This document shows, piece by piece, positions 17,905 through 26,751 of a stretch of 53,054 nucleotides of DNA. The stretch is from positions 1 to 53,054 of the forward strand of contig SVDM01000016.1 in assembly GCA_015058015.1 (NCBI GenBank), in the 5' to 3' direction. A program made the translations under genes and the position numbers. Under the pieces are notes generated by a model that saw nothing but the letters and a program-made list of their open reading frames with translations, did no database searches and had not been told where the DNA came from. Numbering within the stretch: position 1 is the stretch's first letter; each line of letters opens with the position of its first letter. The stretch is from Lachnospiraceae bacterium. Lineage in GTDB: Bacteria > Bacillota > Clostridia > Lachnospirales > Lachnospiraceae.

Positions 17905-19305
17905 ATGAAGTATATAGAAAAGGTTAGAAACTACATTCGTGAAAATAATATGATACAGGCGGGAGATTCCGTTATAGTAGGCGTATCGGGAGGGGCTGAT
18001 TCCGTATGCCTTCTTCTGATGCTTGAGGAACTAAGCCGTATGGAAGGCTTCGGTCTTCGAATTGTAAATGTGGAGCACGGCATCAGAGGGGAAGAAAGTG
18101 TGGCAGACTCAGAGTTTGTTGTCAAACTGGGAGAAAGCTTAGGCCTTCCTGTTTTTCCATATAAGATAAATGTTCCCGAGCTTGCAGCGGAGATGAAGGT
18201 ATCGGAAGAAGAAGCAGGACGTATCATGCGATACAGAATCTTCGAGGATGCCAGGTGTAAGGTGGGAGGCGACAGGATAGCCGTAGCCCACAATGCCAAT
18301 GACAATGCAGAGACATTTATCCATAATATTATAAGAGGAACTTCCCTTAAAGGTCTGGAAGGGATTCCACCTGTAAGAGGTAATATAATAAGACCGCTCC
18401 TTTGCCTTACAAGGGCGGAGATAGAGGAAAGCCTTAAGGAGGCCGGCGCCGAATACAGACATGATTCCACCAATGACAGTAATGACTATACCCGTAATAA
18501 AATCAGAAACGAGATACTGCCCCTTCTTAAGGAGATTAATCCTGCGACGGTGGAACATATAAACAGTCTGACGGAGGATACCGTAAAGGCCAATGCTGTC
18601 CTTGCCAAGTATGTGGACAAGGTATACGACGAAGCAGTGGAGGAATCCCGCAAGGGTGATATCCCTGTTAGTATTAACATTACAAGGCTCCTGGGAGAAG
18701 ACGATATAGTTAAGGCTGAGATAATCAAAAAAGGCATAACCAAAGTTGCCGGTGCCGCAAGGGATATCGGACGGATTCATATATTAGACTGCATGGGTCT
18801 TTTGTATGCAACGACGGGAAAGAGCCTGCATCTGCCTTACGATGTTATTGCAAAAACCAGTTATGATAAGCTGCTTCTTTATAAGAAAAGAAAAGGTGTG
18901 GGTCATAGTCACCAAAATCATGACGATACGGAATGCTATGTGGATTATTCAGGTTTGACCACATACGGTAAATGCAGTTTGCGGGCTGAAATTATCGAGA
19001 ACGAAAAGATACAAATCGAAAAAAACCTATACACGAAGTATATTGACTATGATAGAATTGAATGTGGATTAACAGTTCGTCACAGACGTACCGGAGATAC
19101 CATTGTTATCAATGAATCCGGGGGCAGAGCCAAGCTGAAAGACTATTTTATCAATGAGAAGATTCCTGCAGGTATCAGGGATGATATATGGCTTGTATGT
19201 GACGGCTCAAGCGTGGTATGGGTCCAGGGATACAGGCTTTCCGAAAGCTATAAGGTTACGGATACCACGAAGAGAATTCTAAAGATGGAACTGACGGAGG
19301 ATTAA
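17905..19305 (+). CDS. tilS: tRNA(Ile)-lysidine synthase
   Basis: Converts C34 of the CAU-anticodon tRNA-Ile to lysidine, an essential ATP-dependent step. The PP-loop ATPase motif SGGADS is at residues 28-33. The N-terminal core includes VEHGIRGEESVADSEF and VAHNANDNAETFIHNIIRGT. The C-terminal TilS domain is recognisable (VRHRRTGDTIV...KLKDYFINEKIP). 466 aa, typical. hpt follows one base after the stop, as in many Firmicutes. Confidence 0.95.
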   Translation: MKYIEKVRNYIRENNMIQAGDSVIVGVSGGADSVCLLLMLEELSRMEGFGLRIVNVEHGIRGEESVADSEFVVKLGESLGLPVFPYKINVPELAAEMKVSEEEAGRIMRYRIFEDARCKVGGDRIAVAHNANDNAETFIHNIIRGTSLKGLEGIPPVRGNIIRPLLCLTRAEIEESLKEAGAEYRHDSTNDSNDYTRNKIRNEILPLLKEINPATVEHINSLTEDTVKANAVLAKYVDKVYDEAVEESRKGDIPVSINITRLLGEDDIVKAEIIKKGITKVAGAARDIGRIHILDCMGLLYATTGKSLHLPYDVIAKTSYDKLLLYKKRKGVGHSHQNHDDTECYVDYSGLTTYGKCSLRAEIIENEKIQIEKNLYTKYIDYDRIECGLTVRHRRTGDTIVINESGGRAKLKDYFINEKIPAGIRDDIWLVCDGSSVVWVQGYRLSESYKVTDTTKRILKMELTED

Positions 19306-19306
19306 A

Positions 19307-19831
19307 ATGGCTGATAAGATTAAAGTTTTAATATCCGAAGAGGAATTAAACAAGAAGATTAAAGCGATGGGAGAGCAAATCAGTAAGGACTACGAAGGTA
19401 AGACTATTCATCTTATCTGTGTATTAAAAGGCGGTGTGTTCTTTACCACAGAACTGGCAAAGAGGATTACCATCCCGGTTACATTTGACTTTATGTCATG
19501 CTCAAGCTACGGAAGTGATACCAAATCCAGCGGTATCGTTAAGATTGTCAAGGACTTAGATGAGTCCATTGAAGGCAGGGACGTGCTGGTGGTTGAGGAT
19601 ATCATTGATTCGGGAAGAACCTTAAGTTATCTTCTTCCCATGTTGGAGCAGCGTAAGCCGGCCAGCTTAAAGCTGTGTACCCTGCTTGACAAGCCGGATA
19701 GAAGAGTATGCGATGTTCCGGTGGATTATACGGCATTCGAAGTTCCCGATGTATTTGTGGTAGGTTACGGCCTTGACTTTGATCAAAAGTATAGAAATCT
19801 GCCCTATATCGGGGTTGTAGAAAACGATTAG
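19307..19831 (+). CDS. hpt: Hypoxanthine phosphoribosyltransferase
   Basis: Purine salvage enzyme making IMP and GMP from bases and PRPP, 174 aa. The PRPP-binding motif is VLVVEDIIDSGRTLSYLL. The family segments LICVLKGGVFFTTELAKRI and the C-terminal VGYGLDFDQKYRNLPYIGV are intact. It starts one base after tilS, and its stop codon abuts the ribosome site of ftsH, so the three genes are tightly coupled. Confidence 0.96.
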   Translation: MADKIKVLISEEELNKKIKAMGEQISKDYEGKTIHLICVLKGGVFFTTELAKRITIPVTFDFMSCSSYGSDTKSSGIVKIVKDLDESIEGRDVLVVEDIIDSGRTLSYLLPMLEQRKPASLKLCTLLDKPDRRVCDVPVDYTAFEVPDVFVVGYGLDFDQKYRNLPYIGVVEND

Positions 19832-19842
19832 GAGGATCCGAT

Positions 19843-21660
19843 TTGGACAAAAAATACAGAAGCTATGGATTCTATATTGCGCTGGTGGCCCTTGTAATGA
19901 TAGCCTGGTTCTTTTTAGAGAACGGCACCAGACAGACAACATCATATTATTACCCTCAGTTTGTGCAGGACGTAAGCGAGGGCAAGATTGTGTCTGCGGT
20001 TGTTAATATGAACGAGCAGGTGCCCACGGGTATAGTATCTGTAGTATTGAATAACAAAGAAGAAAAGCAGATAGCGGTTCCGGATGTTAACGAGGCTGTT
20101 AAGATGCTTAGGGATGCCAATGTGGCAAGCATCGATATTAAAGATGTCCCCAAGAAGAATTGGGTTATGACTATACTTCCTTACCTGCTGGGCTTTGGAG
20201 CCTTGTTTATATTCTGGATTCTTATAAGCGGACAAAGCAGCGGTGGCGGCGGCACCAATTCCAAGATGATGAATTTCGGCAAGAGCAGAGCCACCATGAT
20301 AGACCCTTCCAAGAAGGAATTCACCTTCAAGAATGTGGCGGGTCTTGATGAAGAAAAGGAAGAGCTTGAAGAGATAGTGGATTTCTTGAAGAATCCCAGG
20401 AAATATACTGACGTGGGAGCCAGAATCCCCAAGGGAGTACTTCTTGTAGGCCCTCCGGGAACAGGTAAGACATTGCTTGCCAAGGCTATTGCGGGAGAGG
20501 CTGAAGTGCCCTTCTTTAGCATATCCGGTTCTGACTTCGTTGAGATGTTTGTAGGTGTAGGTGCATCCAGAGTAAGAGACCTTTTTGCTGATGCCAAGAA
20601 GAATGCACCCTGTATTGTATTTATAGATGAAATTGATGCGGTGGCACGACGAAGAGGTGCCGGTATGGGCGGCGGTCACGATGAGCGTGAGCAGACCCTT
20701 AACCAGCTCCTTGTAGAGATGGATGGTTTCGGTGTAAACGAAGGCATCATCGTTATGGCAGCTACCAACCGTGTGGATATTCTAGACCCCGCCATTATGC
20801 GTCCGGGACGTTTCGACCGTAAGGTGGGAGTAGGAGCTCCTGATGTTAAGGGAAGAGAGGAAATCTTAAGAGTTCACTCCCATACCAAGCCCTTGGCAGA
20901 GGATGTAGACTTAGAACAGATTGCCAGAACAACGGCGGGATTTACCGGAGCCGATCTGGAGAATCTCCTAAATGAGGCGGCTATTATAGCAGCCAAGGAA
21001 GACCGACTCTACATTAAGCAGGTAGATATCAACAAGGCTTTTGTTAAGGTTGGTATCGGCGCTGAGAAGAAGAGTAAGGTTATCAGTGAAAAAGAAAAAC
21101 GAATCACAGCTTACCACGAGGCGGGACATGCGATTTTATTCCACCTTCTGCCGGATGTAGGCCCTGTGTATACCATCTCTATTATTCCTACGGGAATGGG
21201 AGCTGCAGGTTACACCATGCCCTTACCTGAGAAGGATGAGATGTTTAATACCAAGGGCAAGATGCTGCAGACTATTGTAGTTGACCTGGGAGGAAGAGCC
21301 GCAGAGGCTATTATCTTCGATGATATTACAACAGGAGCTTCCCAGGATATCAAGCAGGCCACCAAGCTTGCAAGAGATATGGTTGTCAGATACGGTATGT
21401 CAGATAAAATCGGTCTTGTTAATTACGACAATAGCGAAGATGAAGTATTTATCGGCCGAGATCTGGCTCATGCAAGAAGCTATGGCGAAAAGGTTGCATC
21501 AGAGATTGACGAGGCTGTAAAAGAGATTATTGATAAGTGCTACAATGAAGCCCTCACCAAGATTCGTGAGCATGAGAAGGTTCTTCATGCAACAGCCAAT
21601 CTTCTTCTTGAGAAAGAAAAGATTACAAGAGATGAATTTGAAGCCTTGTTTGAGGAATAA
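19843..21660 (+). CDS. ftsH: ATP-dependent zinc metalloprotease FtsH
   Basis: A membrane-bound AAA+ protease of 605 aa. Two N-terminal membrane spans ([20 protein letters not shown] and [20 protein letters not shown]) flank an extracytoplasmic domain. The AAA module has Walker A GPPGTGKT, Walker [11 protein letters not shown] and the second region of homology [20 protein letters not shown]. The zinc site is HEAGH, with downstream [11 protein letters not shown]. The start is TTG at 19843, with AGGAGG (19830-19835) overlapping the end of hpt. The C-terminal tail is short. Confidence 0.96.
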   Translation: MDKKYRSYGFYIALVALVMIAWFFLENGTRQTTSYYYPQFVQDVSEGKIVSAVVNMNEQVPTGIVSVVLNNKEEKQIAVPDVNEAVKMLRDANVASIDIKDVPKKNWVMTILPYLLGFGALFIFWILISGQSSGGGGTNSKMMNFGKSRATMIDPSKKEFTFKNVAGLDEEKEELEEIVDFLKNPRKYTDVGARIPKGVLLVGPPGTGKTLLAKAIAGEAEVPFFSISGSDFVEMFVGVGASRVRDLFADAKKNAPCIVFIDEIDAVARRRGAGMGGGHDEREQTLNQLLVEMDGFGVNEGIIVMAATNRVDILDPAIMRPGRFDRKVGVGAPDVKGREEILRVHSHTKPLAEDVDLEQIARTTAGFTGADLENLLNEAAIIAAKEDRLYIKQVDINKAFVKVGIGAEKKSKVISEKEKRITAYHEAGHAILFHLLPDVGPVYTISIIPTGMGAAGYTMPLPEKDEMFNTKGKMLQTIVVDLGGRAAEAIIFDDITTGASQDIKQATKLARDMVVRYGMSDKIGLVNYDNSEDEVFIGRDLAHARSYGEKVASEIDEAVKEIIDKCYNEALTKIREHEKVLHATANLLLEKEKITRDEFEALFEE

Positions 21661-21724
21661 ATACGTTAGACTTTTGCGGTTGACGCAGGACTAATGTATG
21701 ACAATTTCCTCATATGTCTACATA

Positions 21725-21759
21725 AAGGAGTCGCTCTACATCAAGTAGAGCGACTCCTT
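21725..21759 (+). terminator. Strong hairpin after ftsH
   Basis: A perfect 15-bp stem (21725-21739/21745-21759) with an ATCAA loop. It ends in CCTTATTG rather than a pure U-tract but is by far the strongest fold after ftsH, so it probably terminates or stabilises that transcript. Confidence 0.7.
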
Positions 21760-21837
21760 ATTGATGAATGCACAATCACTTAATATGTGTTTAGCAATAG
21801 TGCACAATTTATTTAGAATTTTTTTATCATTTTTGGG

Positions 21838-21866
21838 TAGACTTTTTATATGGCGTTTGCTATAAT
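21838..21866 (+). promoter_or_regulatory. Promoter of candidate small RNA
   Basis: TAGACT (21838-21843), a 17-bp spacer and a perfect TATAAT (21861-21866). No coding frame follows before the terminator at 21938-21961, so it should drive a non-coding transcript starting near 21873. Confidence 0.65.
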
Positions 21867-21872
21867 AACAAT

Positions 21873-21965
21873 CGTAAAAACTCCCCCCAATTTTATAGTT
21901 TTTACTACCCCCATAAAATTAGAAATACCTTCTCCTTAAAGGCCAGCATTCGCTGGCCTTTATGC
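21873..21965 (+). ncRNA. Candidate C-rich small RNA with H-type pseudoknot
   Basis: A ~90-nt transcript between a promoter and a 10-bp terminator hairpin (AAAGGCCAGC/GCTGGCCTTT, 21938-21947/21952-21961). A 9-bp stem 21874-21882/21897-21905 encloses CCCCCC (21883-21888) and AATTTTAT (21889-21896). The latter is exactly complementary to ATAAAATT (21913-21920). This gives a complete H-type pseudoknot: 9-bp and 8-bp stems, no inter-stem gap, and loops CCCCCC and TACCCCC. An anti-Shine-Dalgarno segment CCTTCTCCTT (21928-21937) precedes the terminator. C-rich unpaired motifs are the target-binding sites of trans-acting RNAs such as RsaE/RoxS. Similarity to any named family was not recognised. Confidence 0.6.
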
Positions 21966-22032
21966 TATCAGCACAATGTAAATATTTTACTTTTAATAAA
22001 AGATTATATGAAGATATTAACGTATAAAAATG

Positions 22033-22061
22033 TTGAAGTTTAAAGACAGGTATGCTATAAT
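22033..22061 (+). promoter_or_regulatory. Promoter of tRNA-Tyr
   Basis: TTGAAG (22033-22038), a 17-bp spacer and TATAAT (22056-22061), with a TG one base upstream of the -10 (extended -10). The start is predicted near 22068, about 18 nt before the mature tRNA. Confidence 0.85.
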
Positions 22062-22085
22062 TTCAACTTGTCAGAGACAATATTT

Positions 22086-22167
22086 GGGCAGATTCCCGAG
22101 TGGCCAAAGGGGGCAGACTGTAAATCTGTTGGCACCGCCTTCGAAGGTTCGAATCCTTCTCTGCCCA
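22086..22167 (+). tRNA. tRNA-Tyr (anticodon GTA)
   Basis: The acceptor stem GGGCAGA (22086-22092) pairs with TCTGCCC (22160-22166), with discriminator A at 22167. The anticodon loop CTGTAAA gives GTA. A long class II variable arm and the T-loop GGTTCGAATCC are present, as expected for bacterial tRNA-Tyr. The 3' CCA is not encoded. Confidence 0.96.
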
Positions 22168-22172
22168 TTAAG

Positions 22173-22207
22173 CAAAGTCCAAGATGTATTGTCTTGGACT
22201 TTGTTGT
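22173..22207 (+). terminator. Terminator of tRNA-Tyr
   Basis: A 12-bp perfect stem CAAAGTCCAAGA/TCTTGGACTTTG (22173-22184/22192-22203) with a 7-nt loop, then TTGT. Confidence 0.8.
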
Positions 22208-22274
22208 ATATTACAATGTTTTTGGATAGTTATTATATTTGAAAGGAACCGATTAGGTATAGTTAGGTTAAGAA

Positions 22275-24836
22275 ATGAAATTTGTAGAGAAATTATTCGG
22301 AACCCATAGCCAGAGAGAACTTAAGGTTATCAATCCTATAGTTGATAAAGTTGAAGCCTTAAGAGATGATATGATGAAACTCTCCGATGAGGAACTGAGA
22401 GCCAAGACGGATGAGTTCAAGGGCAGACTTGCTGAAGGTGAGACATTAGATGATCTCCTTCCGGAGGCATTTGCAACAGTAAGAGAAGCAGCAAGACGTG
22501 TTCTTTCCATGGAGCACTACAGAGTACAGATTATCGGTGGTATTATCCTTCATCAGGGCCGTATCGCCGAGATGAAGACAGGTGAAGGTAAGACCCTTGT
22601 ATCTACCCTTCCCGCTTATTTGAACGCCTTAGAAGGCAAAGGCGTTCACATCGTTACAGTCAACGATTACTTGGCAAAGCGTGACGCCGAATGGATGGGT
22701 AAGGTTCATGAGTTCTTAGGACTTAAGGTAGGAGTTGTTCTTAACTCCATGACACCGGAAGAAAGGCAGGCGGCTTACGCTTGTGATATTACATATATTA
22801 CTAACAATGAGGATGGTTTTGATTACCTGAGAGATAACATGGTTGTACGTAAGGAGAACCTGGTTCAAAGAGGTCTCCACTATGCCATCATCGACGAGGT
22901 GGACTCGGTTCTTATCGACGAGGCAAGAACTCCTCTTATTATTTCCGGCCAGAGCGGCAAGTCCACCAAGCTTTATGAGATGTGTGACGTGCTGGCAAGA
23001 CAGCTTCACAGAGGTGAAGCTACCGAATTCTCCAAGATGAATGCCATCATGGGAGAAGAGGTTCAGGAGACCGGAGATTTTATCGTTAACGAGAAAGATA
23101 AGGTTGTCAACCTTACCGCAGAAGGTGTGGCAAGGGTTGAGCAATTCTTTAAGATTGAGAACTTGGCTGACCCCGAGAATCTGGAGATTCAGCACAATAT
23201 CATCCTGGCTTTACGTGCCCATAACCTTATGCACAGAGATCAGGACTATGTAGTAAAAGACGATCAGGTTCTTATTGTAGATGAGTTTACCGGACGTATT
23301 ATGCCGGGTAGACGTTACTCAGACGGCCTTCACCAGGCCATCGAGGCAAAAGAGCATGTACAGGTTAAGCGTGAGAGCAAGACTCTTGCTACCATCACCT
23401 TCCAGAACTTCTTCAACAAGTACGAGAAGAAGGCGGGTATGACAGGTACTGCTCTTACAGAGGAGAACGAGTTTAGAGATATCTACGGCATGGACGTTGT
23501 GGAGATTCCCACCAACGTTCCCGTAATCAGAATAGACCATGAAGACTCCGTATATAAGACCAAGAAGGAGAAACTTCATGCGGTTGTCGATGCTGTTAAA
23601 GAGGCATACGACAGAGGACAGCCTGTCCTTGTAGGTACAATCACCATTGATATGTCAGAGACAGTCAGTGCTCTTCTTAAGAAAGAAGGCATCCCTCATA
23701 ACGTACTTAATGCCAAGTTCCATGAGATGGAGGCGGAGATCGTTGCGGATGCAGGTAAGCACGGTATGGTTACCATCGCCACCAACATGGCCGGCCGTGG
23801 TACCGATATTAAGCTTGACGAGGAAGCTAAGGCAGCAGGCGGTCTTCGTATCATCGGTACAGAACGTCACGAGTCAAGACGTATTGATAACCAGTTACGT
23901 GGACGTTCCGGTCGTCAGGGAGACCCGGGTGAGTCCAAGTTCTTCCTTTCATTAGAGGATGATTTATTAAGACTCTTCGGTTCCGAGAGACTTATGGATG
24001 TATTTAACACCCTGGGTGTTCCGGAGAACGAAGAGATTCAGCATAAGATGCTTACCAATGCCATCGAGAAGGCACAGACCAAGATTGAGGGTAATAACTT
24101 CGGTATCAGAAAGAATCTTCTTGAGTACGACCAGGTTATGAACGAGCAGCGTGAGATTATCTACAGCGAGAGACGTCGTGTTCTTGACGGCGAGAGCATG
24201 AGAGATGCTATCATGAAGATGATCCGCGATACTGTAAGCGGTTTCGTTGACCTGGTATGTCATGATGATGTACCTCAGGATCAGTGGGATCTTAACGAGC
24301 TGGCTCTTCTTATTCAGCCCACCATTCCTCTTGTTCCCATTAAGGAAGAAGAGATTAAGGGCATGAAGGTTGCCGATGTTAAGGAACTCATTACTGAAAG
24401 AGCTGTTAAACTTTATGAAGAAAAAGAGAAGGAATTCCCGGAGGAAGCTATGCTTCGTGAAGCAGAGCGTGTAATCCTTCTCCGTGTTATTGATAGAAAA
24501 TGGATGGATCATATCGACGATATGGACCAGCTCCGTCAGGGAATCGGCCTTCAGGCATACGGCCAGAAAGACCCCTTGGTAGAGTACAGAATGAACGGTT
24601 ACGCTATGTTCGATGAGATGACTGCCAATATCCAGGAAGAGACCATCCGTGTAATGTACCATCTCCAGATAGAGCAGCGTATTGAGCGTGAAGAGGTGGC
24701 CAAGGTTACCGGAACCAACAAGGATGATTCCGCACGCAAAGAGCCCAAGAAGCGCTCCAGCGCAAAGGTAGGACGTAACGATCCCTGCCCCTGCGGATCA
24801 GGTAAGAAGTATAAACACTGTTGTGGTAGGACCTAA
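22275..24836 (+). CDS. secA: Protein translocase subunit SecA
   Basis: The ATPase motor of the Sec export pathway, 853 aa. Visible features: Walker A MKTGEGKT, the DEAD-type box and surroundings [20 protein letters not shown], the preprotein cross-linking region, motif VI ([18 protein letters not shown]), and a C-terminal zinc ribbon ([14 protein letters not shown]). Full length. The stop codon falls inside the palindromic repeat at 24830-24873. A weak AGG-rich ribosome site precedes ATG 22275. Confidence 0.97.
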   Translation: MKFVEKLFGTHSQRELKVINPIVDKVEALRDDMMKLSDEELRAKTDEFKGRLAEGETLDDLLPEAFATVREAARRVLSMEHYRVQIIGGIILHQGRIAEMKTGEGKTLVSTLPAYLNALEGKGVHIVTVNDYLAKRDAEWMGKVHEFLGLKVGVVLNSMTPEERQAAYACDITYITNNEDGFDYLRDNMVVRKENLVQRGLHYAIIDEVDSVLIDEARTPLIISGQSGKSTKLYEMCDVLARQLHRGEATEFSKMNAIMGEEVQETGDFIVNEKDKVVNLTAEGVARVEQFFKIENLADPENLEIQHNIILALRAHNLMHRDQDYVVKDDQVLIVDEFTGRIMPGRRYSDGLHQAIEAKEHVQVKRESKTLATITFQNFFNKYEKKAGMTGTALTEENEFRDIYGMDVVEIPTNVPVIRIDHEDSVYKTKKEKLHAVVDAVKEAYDRGQPVLVGTITIDMSETVSALLKKEGIPHNVLNAKFHEMEAEIVADAGKHGMVTIATNMAGRGTDIKLDEEAKAAGGLRIIGTERHESRRIDNQLRGRSGRQGDPGESKFFLSLEDDLLRLFGSERLMDVFNTLGVPENEEIQHKMLTNAIEKAQTKIEGNNFGIRKNLLEYDQVMNEQREIIYSERRRVLDGESMRDAIMKMIRDTVSGFVDLVCHDDVPQDQWDLNELALLIQPTIPLVPIKEEEIKGMKVADVKELITERAVKLYEEKEKEFPEEAMLREAERVILLRVIDRKWMDHIDDMDQLRQGIGLQAYGQKDPLVEYRMNGYAMFDEMTANIQEETIRVMYHLQIEQRIEREEVAKVTGTNKDDSARKEPKKRSSAKVGRNDPCPCGSGKKYKHCCGRT

Positions 24837-24902
24837 GGAGGGACCCGCCAGAGGTGGGAGGATCCCTTAGGTCAGGATTCCGACGAAGCAAAGCGAAGTC
24901 GG
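24830..24902. repeat. Palindromic repeat overlapping the secA stop codon
   Basis: A 9-bp outer stem GACCTAAGG/CCTTAGGTC (24830-24838/24865-24873) with an inner CCCGCC/GGTGGG stem, then a CCGAC/GTCGG hairpin (24880-24902). On the minus strand the first hairpin is clearly homologous to the second hairpin of the modules upstream of tRNA-Ser (52278-52361 and 52442-52484). The TAA stop of secA lies in the outer stem, so the element forms the secA mRNA 3' end. It may stabilise it or slow read-through to mnmA. Confidence 0.7.
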
Positions 24903-24934
24903 AGACGTAACAGATTATTAAAGGAGGCAACAAC

Positions 24935-25999
24935 ATGTCTAAAGTCCTAATAGGTTTATCCGGCGGCGTAGACAGTGCTGTTGCCGCTTTTCTTCTTAAA
25001 GAGCAGGGACACGACGTAATAGGCGTCACTCTTCGCACCTGGGACTCCGGCGGCGATGAAGAAAGCCGCTGCTGCGAGATCGACGATGCAAGGGACATCG
25101 CCCGTGTTCTTGACATTCCTTATCATCCCTTTAATTCCACCCTAGACTTTAAAGAGAAGGTGGTAGACCCCTTCATTAATGACTATATTGCAGGCTTTAC
25201 CCCCAACCCCTGTATAGAATGTAACCCTTACGTTAAGTGGGCCAAGATGATGTATTATATGCAGGTATTGGAGGCAGACTATGTGGCTACCGGTCACTAT
25301 GCCTATGTAGACCACCTTGATAACGGCAGATATACCGTGCGTAAGGCTCTCCACGCAGAAAAAGACCAGACCTATATGCTATATAAGTTGACACAGAATC
25401 AGTTGGCTCATACTTTAATGCCCCTTGGAGATTATTCCAAGGATCAGGTCAGGGAGATTGCCGCCCGGCACAATATCTCCGTAGCCAATAAGCCGGATTC
25501 CCAGGAGATATGCTTTGTACCTGATGATGATTATTGCAGCTTTATCAGATGCCACGCCGGTAACCGAGTTCCCGGGGAGGGCAACTTTGTAGATGAGGAG
25601 GGCAATGTATTGGGCAGACACAAGGGAATCATCCATTACACCATAGGACAGCGTAAAGGCTTAGGCATTGCCTTTGGACGCCCCTTGTTTGTAAAGAAAA
25701 TAGATGCCGAAAAAAACGAAGTTGTTTTGTCAGATAATGATTCTCTTTTTTCGTACAACGTCCTGTGCGACAGGGTTAATTATCTGAGCATTGAAGGAAT
25801 GCAACCGGGGGAGACCCTTAGATGCAAGTCTAAAATCAGATATCGCCATGAGGCTGCTGATGCCACTTTGCGCTCTCTTGAGGGCGGAAAATTGGCTATA
25901 GAATTCGACCAGCCGGTGCGTGCAGCTACTCCCGGACAATCGGCAGTCTTCTACGATGATGCCGACAGGGTAATAGGTGGAGGACGAATCATAGGTTAA
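24935..25999 (+). CDS. mnmA: tRNA-specific 2-thiouridylase MnmA
   Basis: Inserts sulfur at position 2 of the wobble uridine in tRNA-Lys, -Glu and -Gln. PP-loop motif GLSGGVDSA at the N-terminus, first catalytic Cys in NPCIECNPYVKW, second in DSQEICFVPDDDY, and a C-terminal beta-barrel. 354 aa, normal. AAAGGAGG lies upstream. The TAA stop overlaps an in-frame ATG of the next gene (TAATG). The family sulfur donor, a cysteine desulfurase, is not adjacent. Confidence 0.96.
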   Translation: MSKVLIGLSGGVDSAVAAFLLKEQGHDVIGVTLRTWDSGGDEESRCCEIDDARDIARVLDIPYHPFNSTLDFKEKVVDPFINDYIAGFTPNPCIECNPYVKWAKMMYYMQVLEADYVATGHYAYVDHLDNGRYTVRKALHAEKDQTYMLYKLTQNQLAHTLMPLGDYSKDQVREIAARHNISVANKPDSQEICFVPDDDYCSFIRCHAGNRVPGEGNFVDEEGNVLGRHKGIIHYTIGQRKGLGIAFGRPLFVKKIDAEKNEVVLSDNDSLFSYNVLCDRVNYLSIEGMQPGETLRCKSKIRYRHEAADATLRSLEGGKLAIEFDQPVRAATPGQSAVFYDDADRVIGGGRIIG

Positions 26000-26034
26000 T
26001 GAGGTATAATGTCTATAGGAAAGGATGCATTATC

Positions 26035-26751
26035 ATGACCGAAAGATATAAATGTGAATTTCATGTGCATACCCGCTACTCCAAGGACAGCTTTCAAAGC
26101 TTCCTCCTTATGCTTCTTATGTGTAAGATTCATAATATAAGAACACTGGTAATATGCGATCATAACGAGGTTCGTGGCGCTTTGCTTCATCGTCGTGGAT
26201 TTAGGAAATACGGCGTGGAGATTATAGTGGGTGAAGAGATATTTACCGCCGAAGGCGAGATGATAGGAATTAACTTAAAAAAGCGTATAGAGCCGGGGCT
26301 TTCCCCGGAAGAGACCATAAGGCAGATTCGTTCTCAGGGTGGCTTGGTGTATGTGCCCCACCCCTTCGATGAGAAGAGATATAAGACTGTTTTAAGTGAA
26401 GACGCCATTGCAAGATGCAGGGATAATATAGACTTTATGGAGATTCATAACGGTCGTAACTGCAAGAAGGAGTTTTCCCTGCGGCAGGATGAGATGGCTG
26501 ATAAGTATGGTATCACCCCGGTGGTGGGAAGCGATGCCCATACATTTTTCGAATTGGGAAGAAATTATGTTATTACGGACCGCCCCATAGTGGGCAGGCT
26601 TCGAGCAGGAGACTTGGATAACGCCGAGTTCGTAACAAGCGATTATCTCCCCTTGGCCCATAAGGCAACCAAAGTTGCCAAGGCATTAAAAATGATACTA
26701 CGAGGTGACTTCCTTGAATTATTTGGAATTATCTATAAAAAACTTGCATGA
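26035..26751 (+). CDS. PHP-domain metal-dependent phosphoesterase
   Basis: A ~238-aa PHP (polymerase and histidinol phosphatase) domain protein. The first metal motif is HVHTRYSKDSF, the second ICDHNEVRG, then VYVPHPFDEKRY and VVGSDAHTFFELG, the last being the classic PHP GSDAH. The frame opens at ATG 25999, overlapping the mnmA stop, but ATG 26035 follows GGAAAGGA and starts just before the conserved core. The reaction is unknown; relatives hydrolyse phosphate esters such as histidinol phosphate or nucleotides. The 3' end overlaps the next gene by ~38 bp. Confidence 0.82.
   Translation: MTERYKCEFHVHTRYSKDSFQSFLLMLLMCKIHNIRTLVICDHNEVRGALLHRRGFRKYGVEIIVGEEIFTAEGEMIGINLKKRIEPGLSPEETIRQIRSQGGLVYVPHPFDEKRYKTVLSEDAIARCRDNIDFMEIHNGRNCKKEFSLRQDEMADKYGITPVVGSDAHTFFELGRNYVITDRPIVGRLRAGDLDNAEFVTSDYLPLAHKATKVAKALKMILRGDFLELFGIIYKKLA

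Noticed and set aside
22030-22242. 70-codon frame on the plus strand
   Set aside because: It runs through the tRNA-Tyr gene, its promoter and its terminator. Not a protein gene.
23967-24662. 231-codon frame antisense to secA
   Set aside because: A shadow of the biased codon use of secA; no ribosome site or protein family signal.
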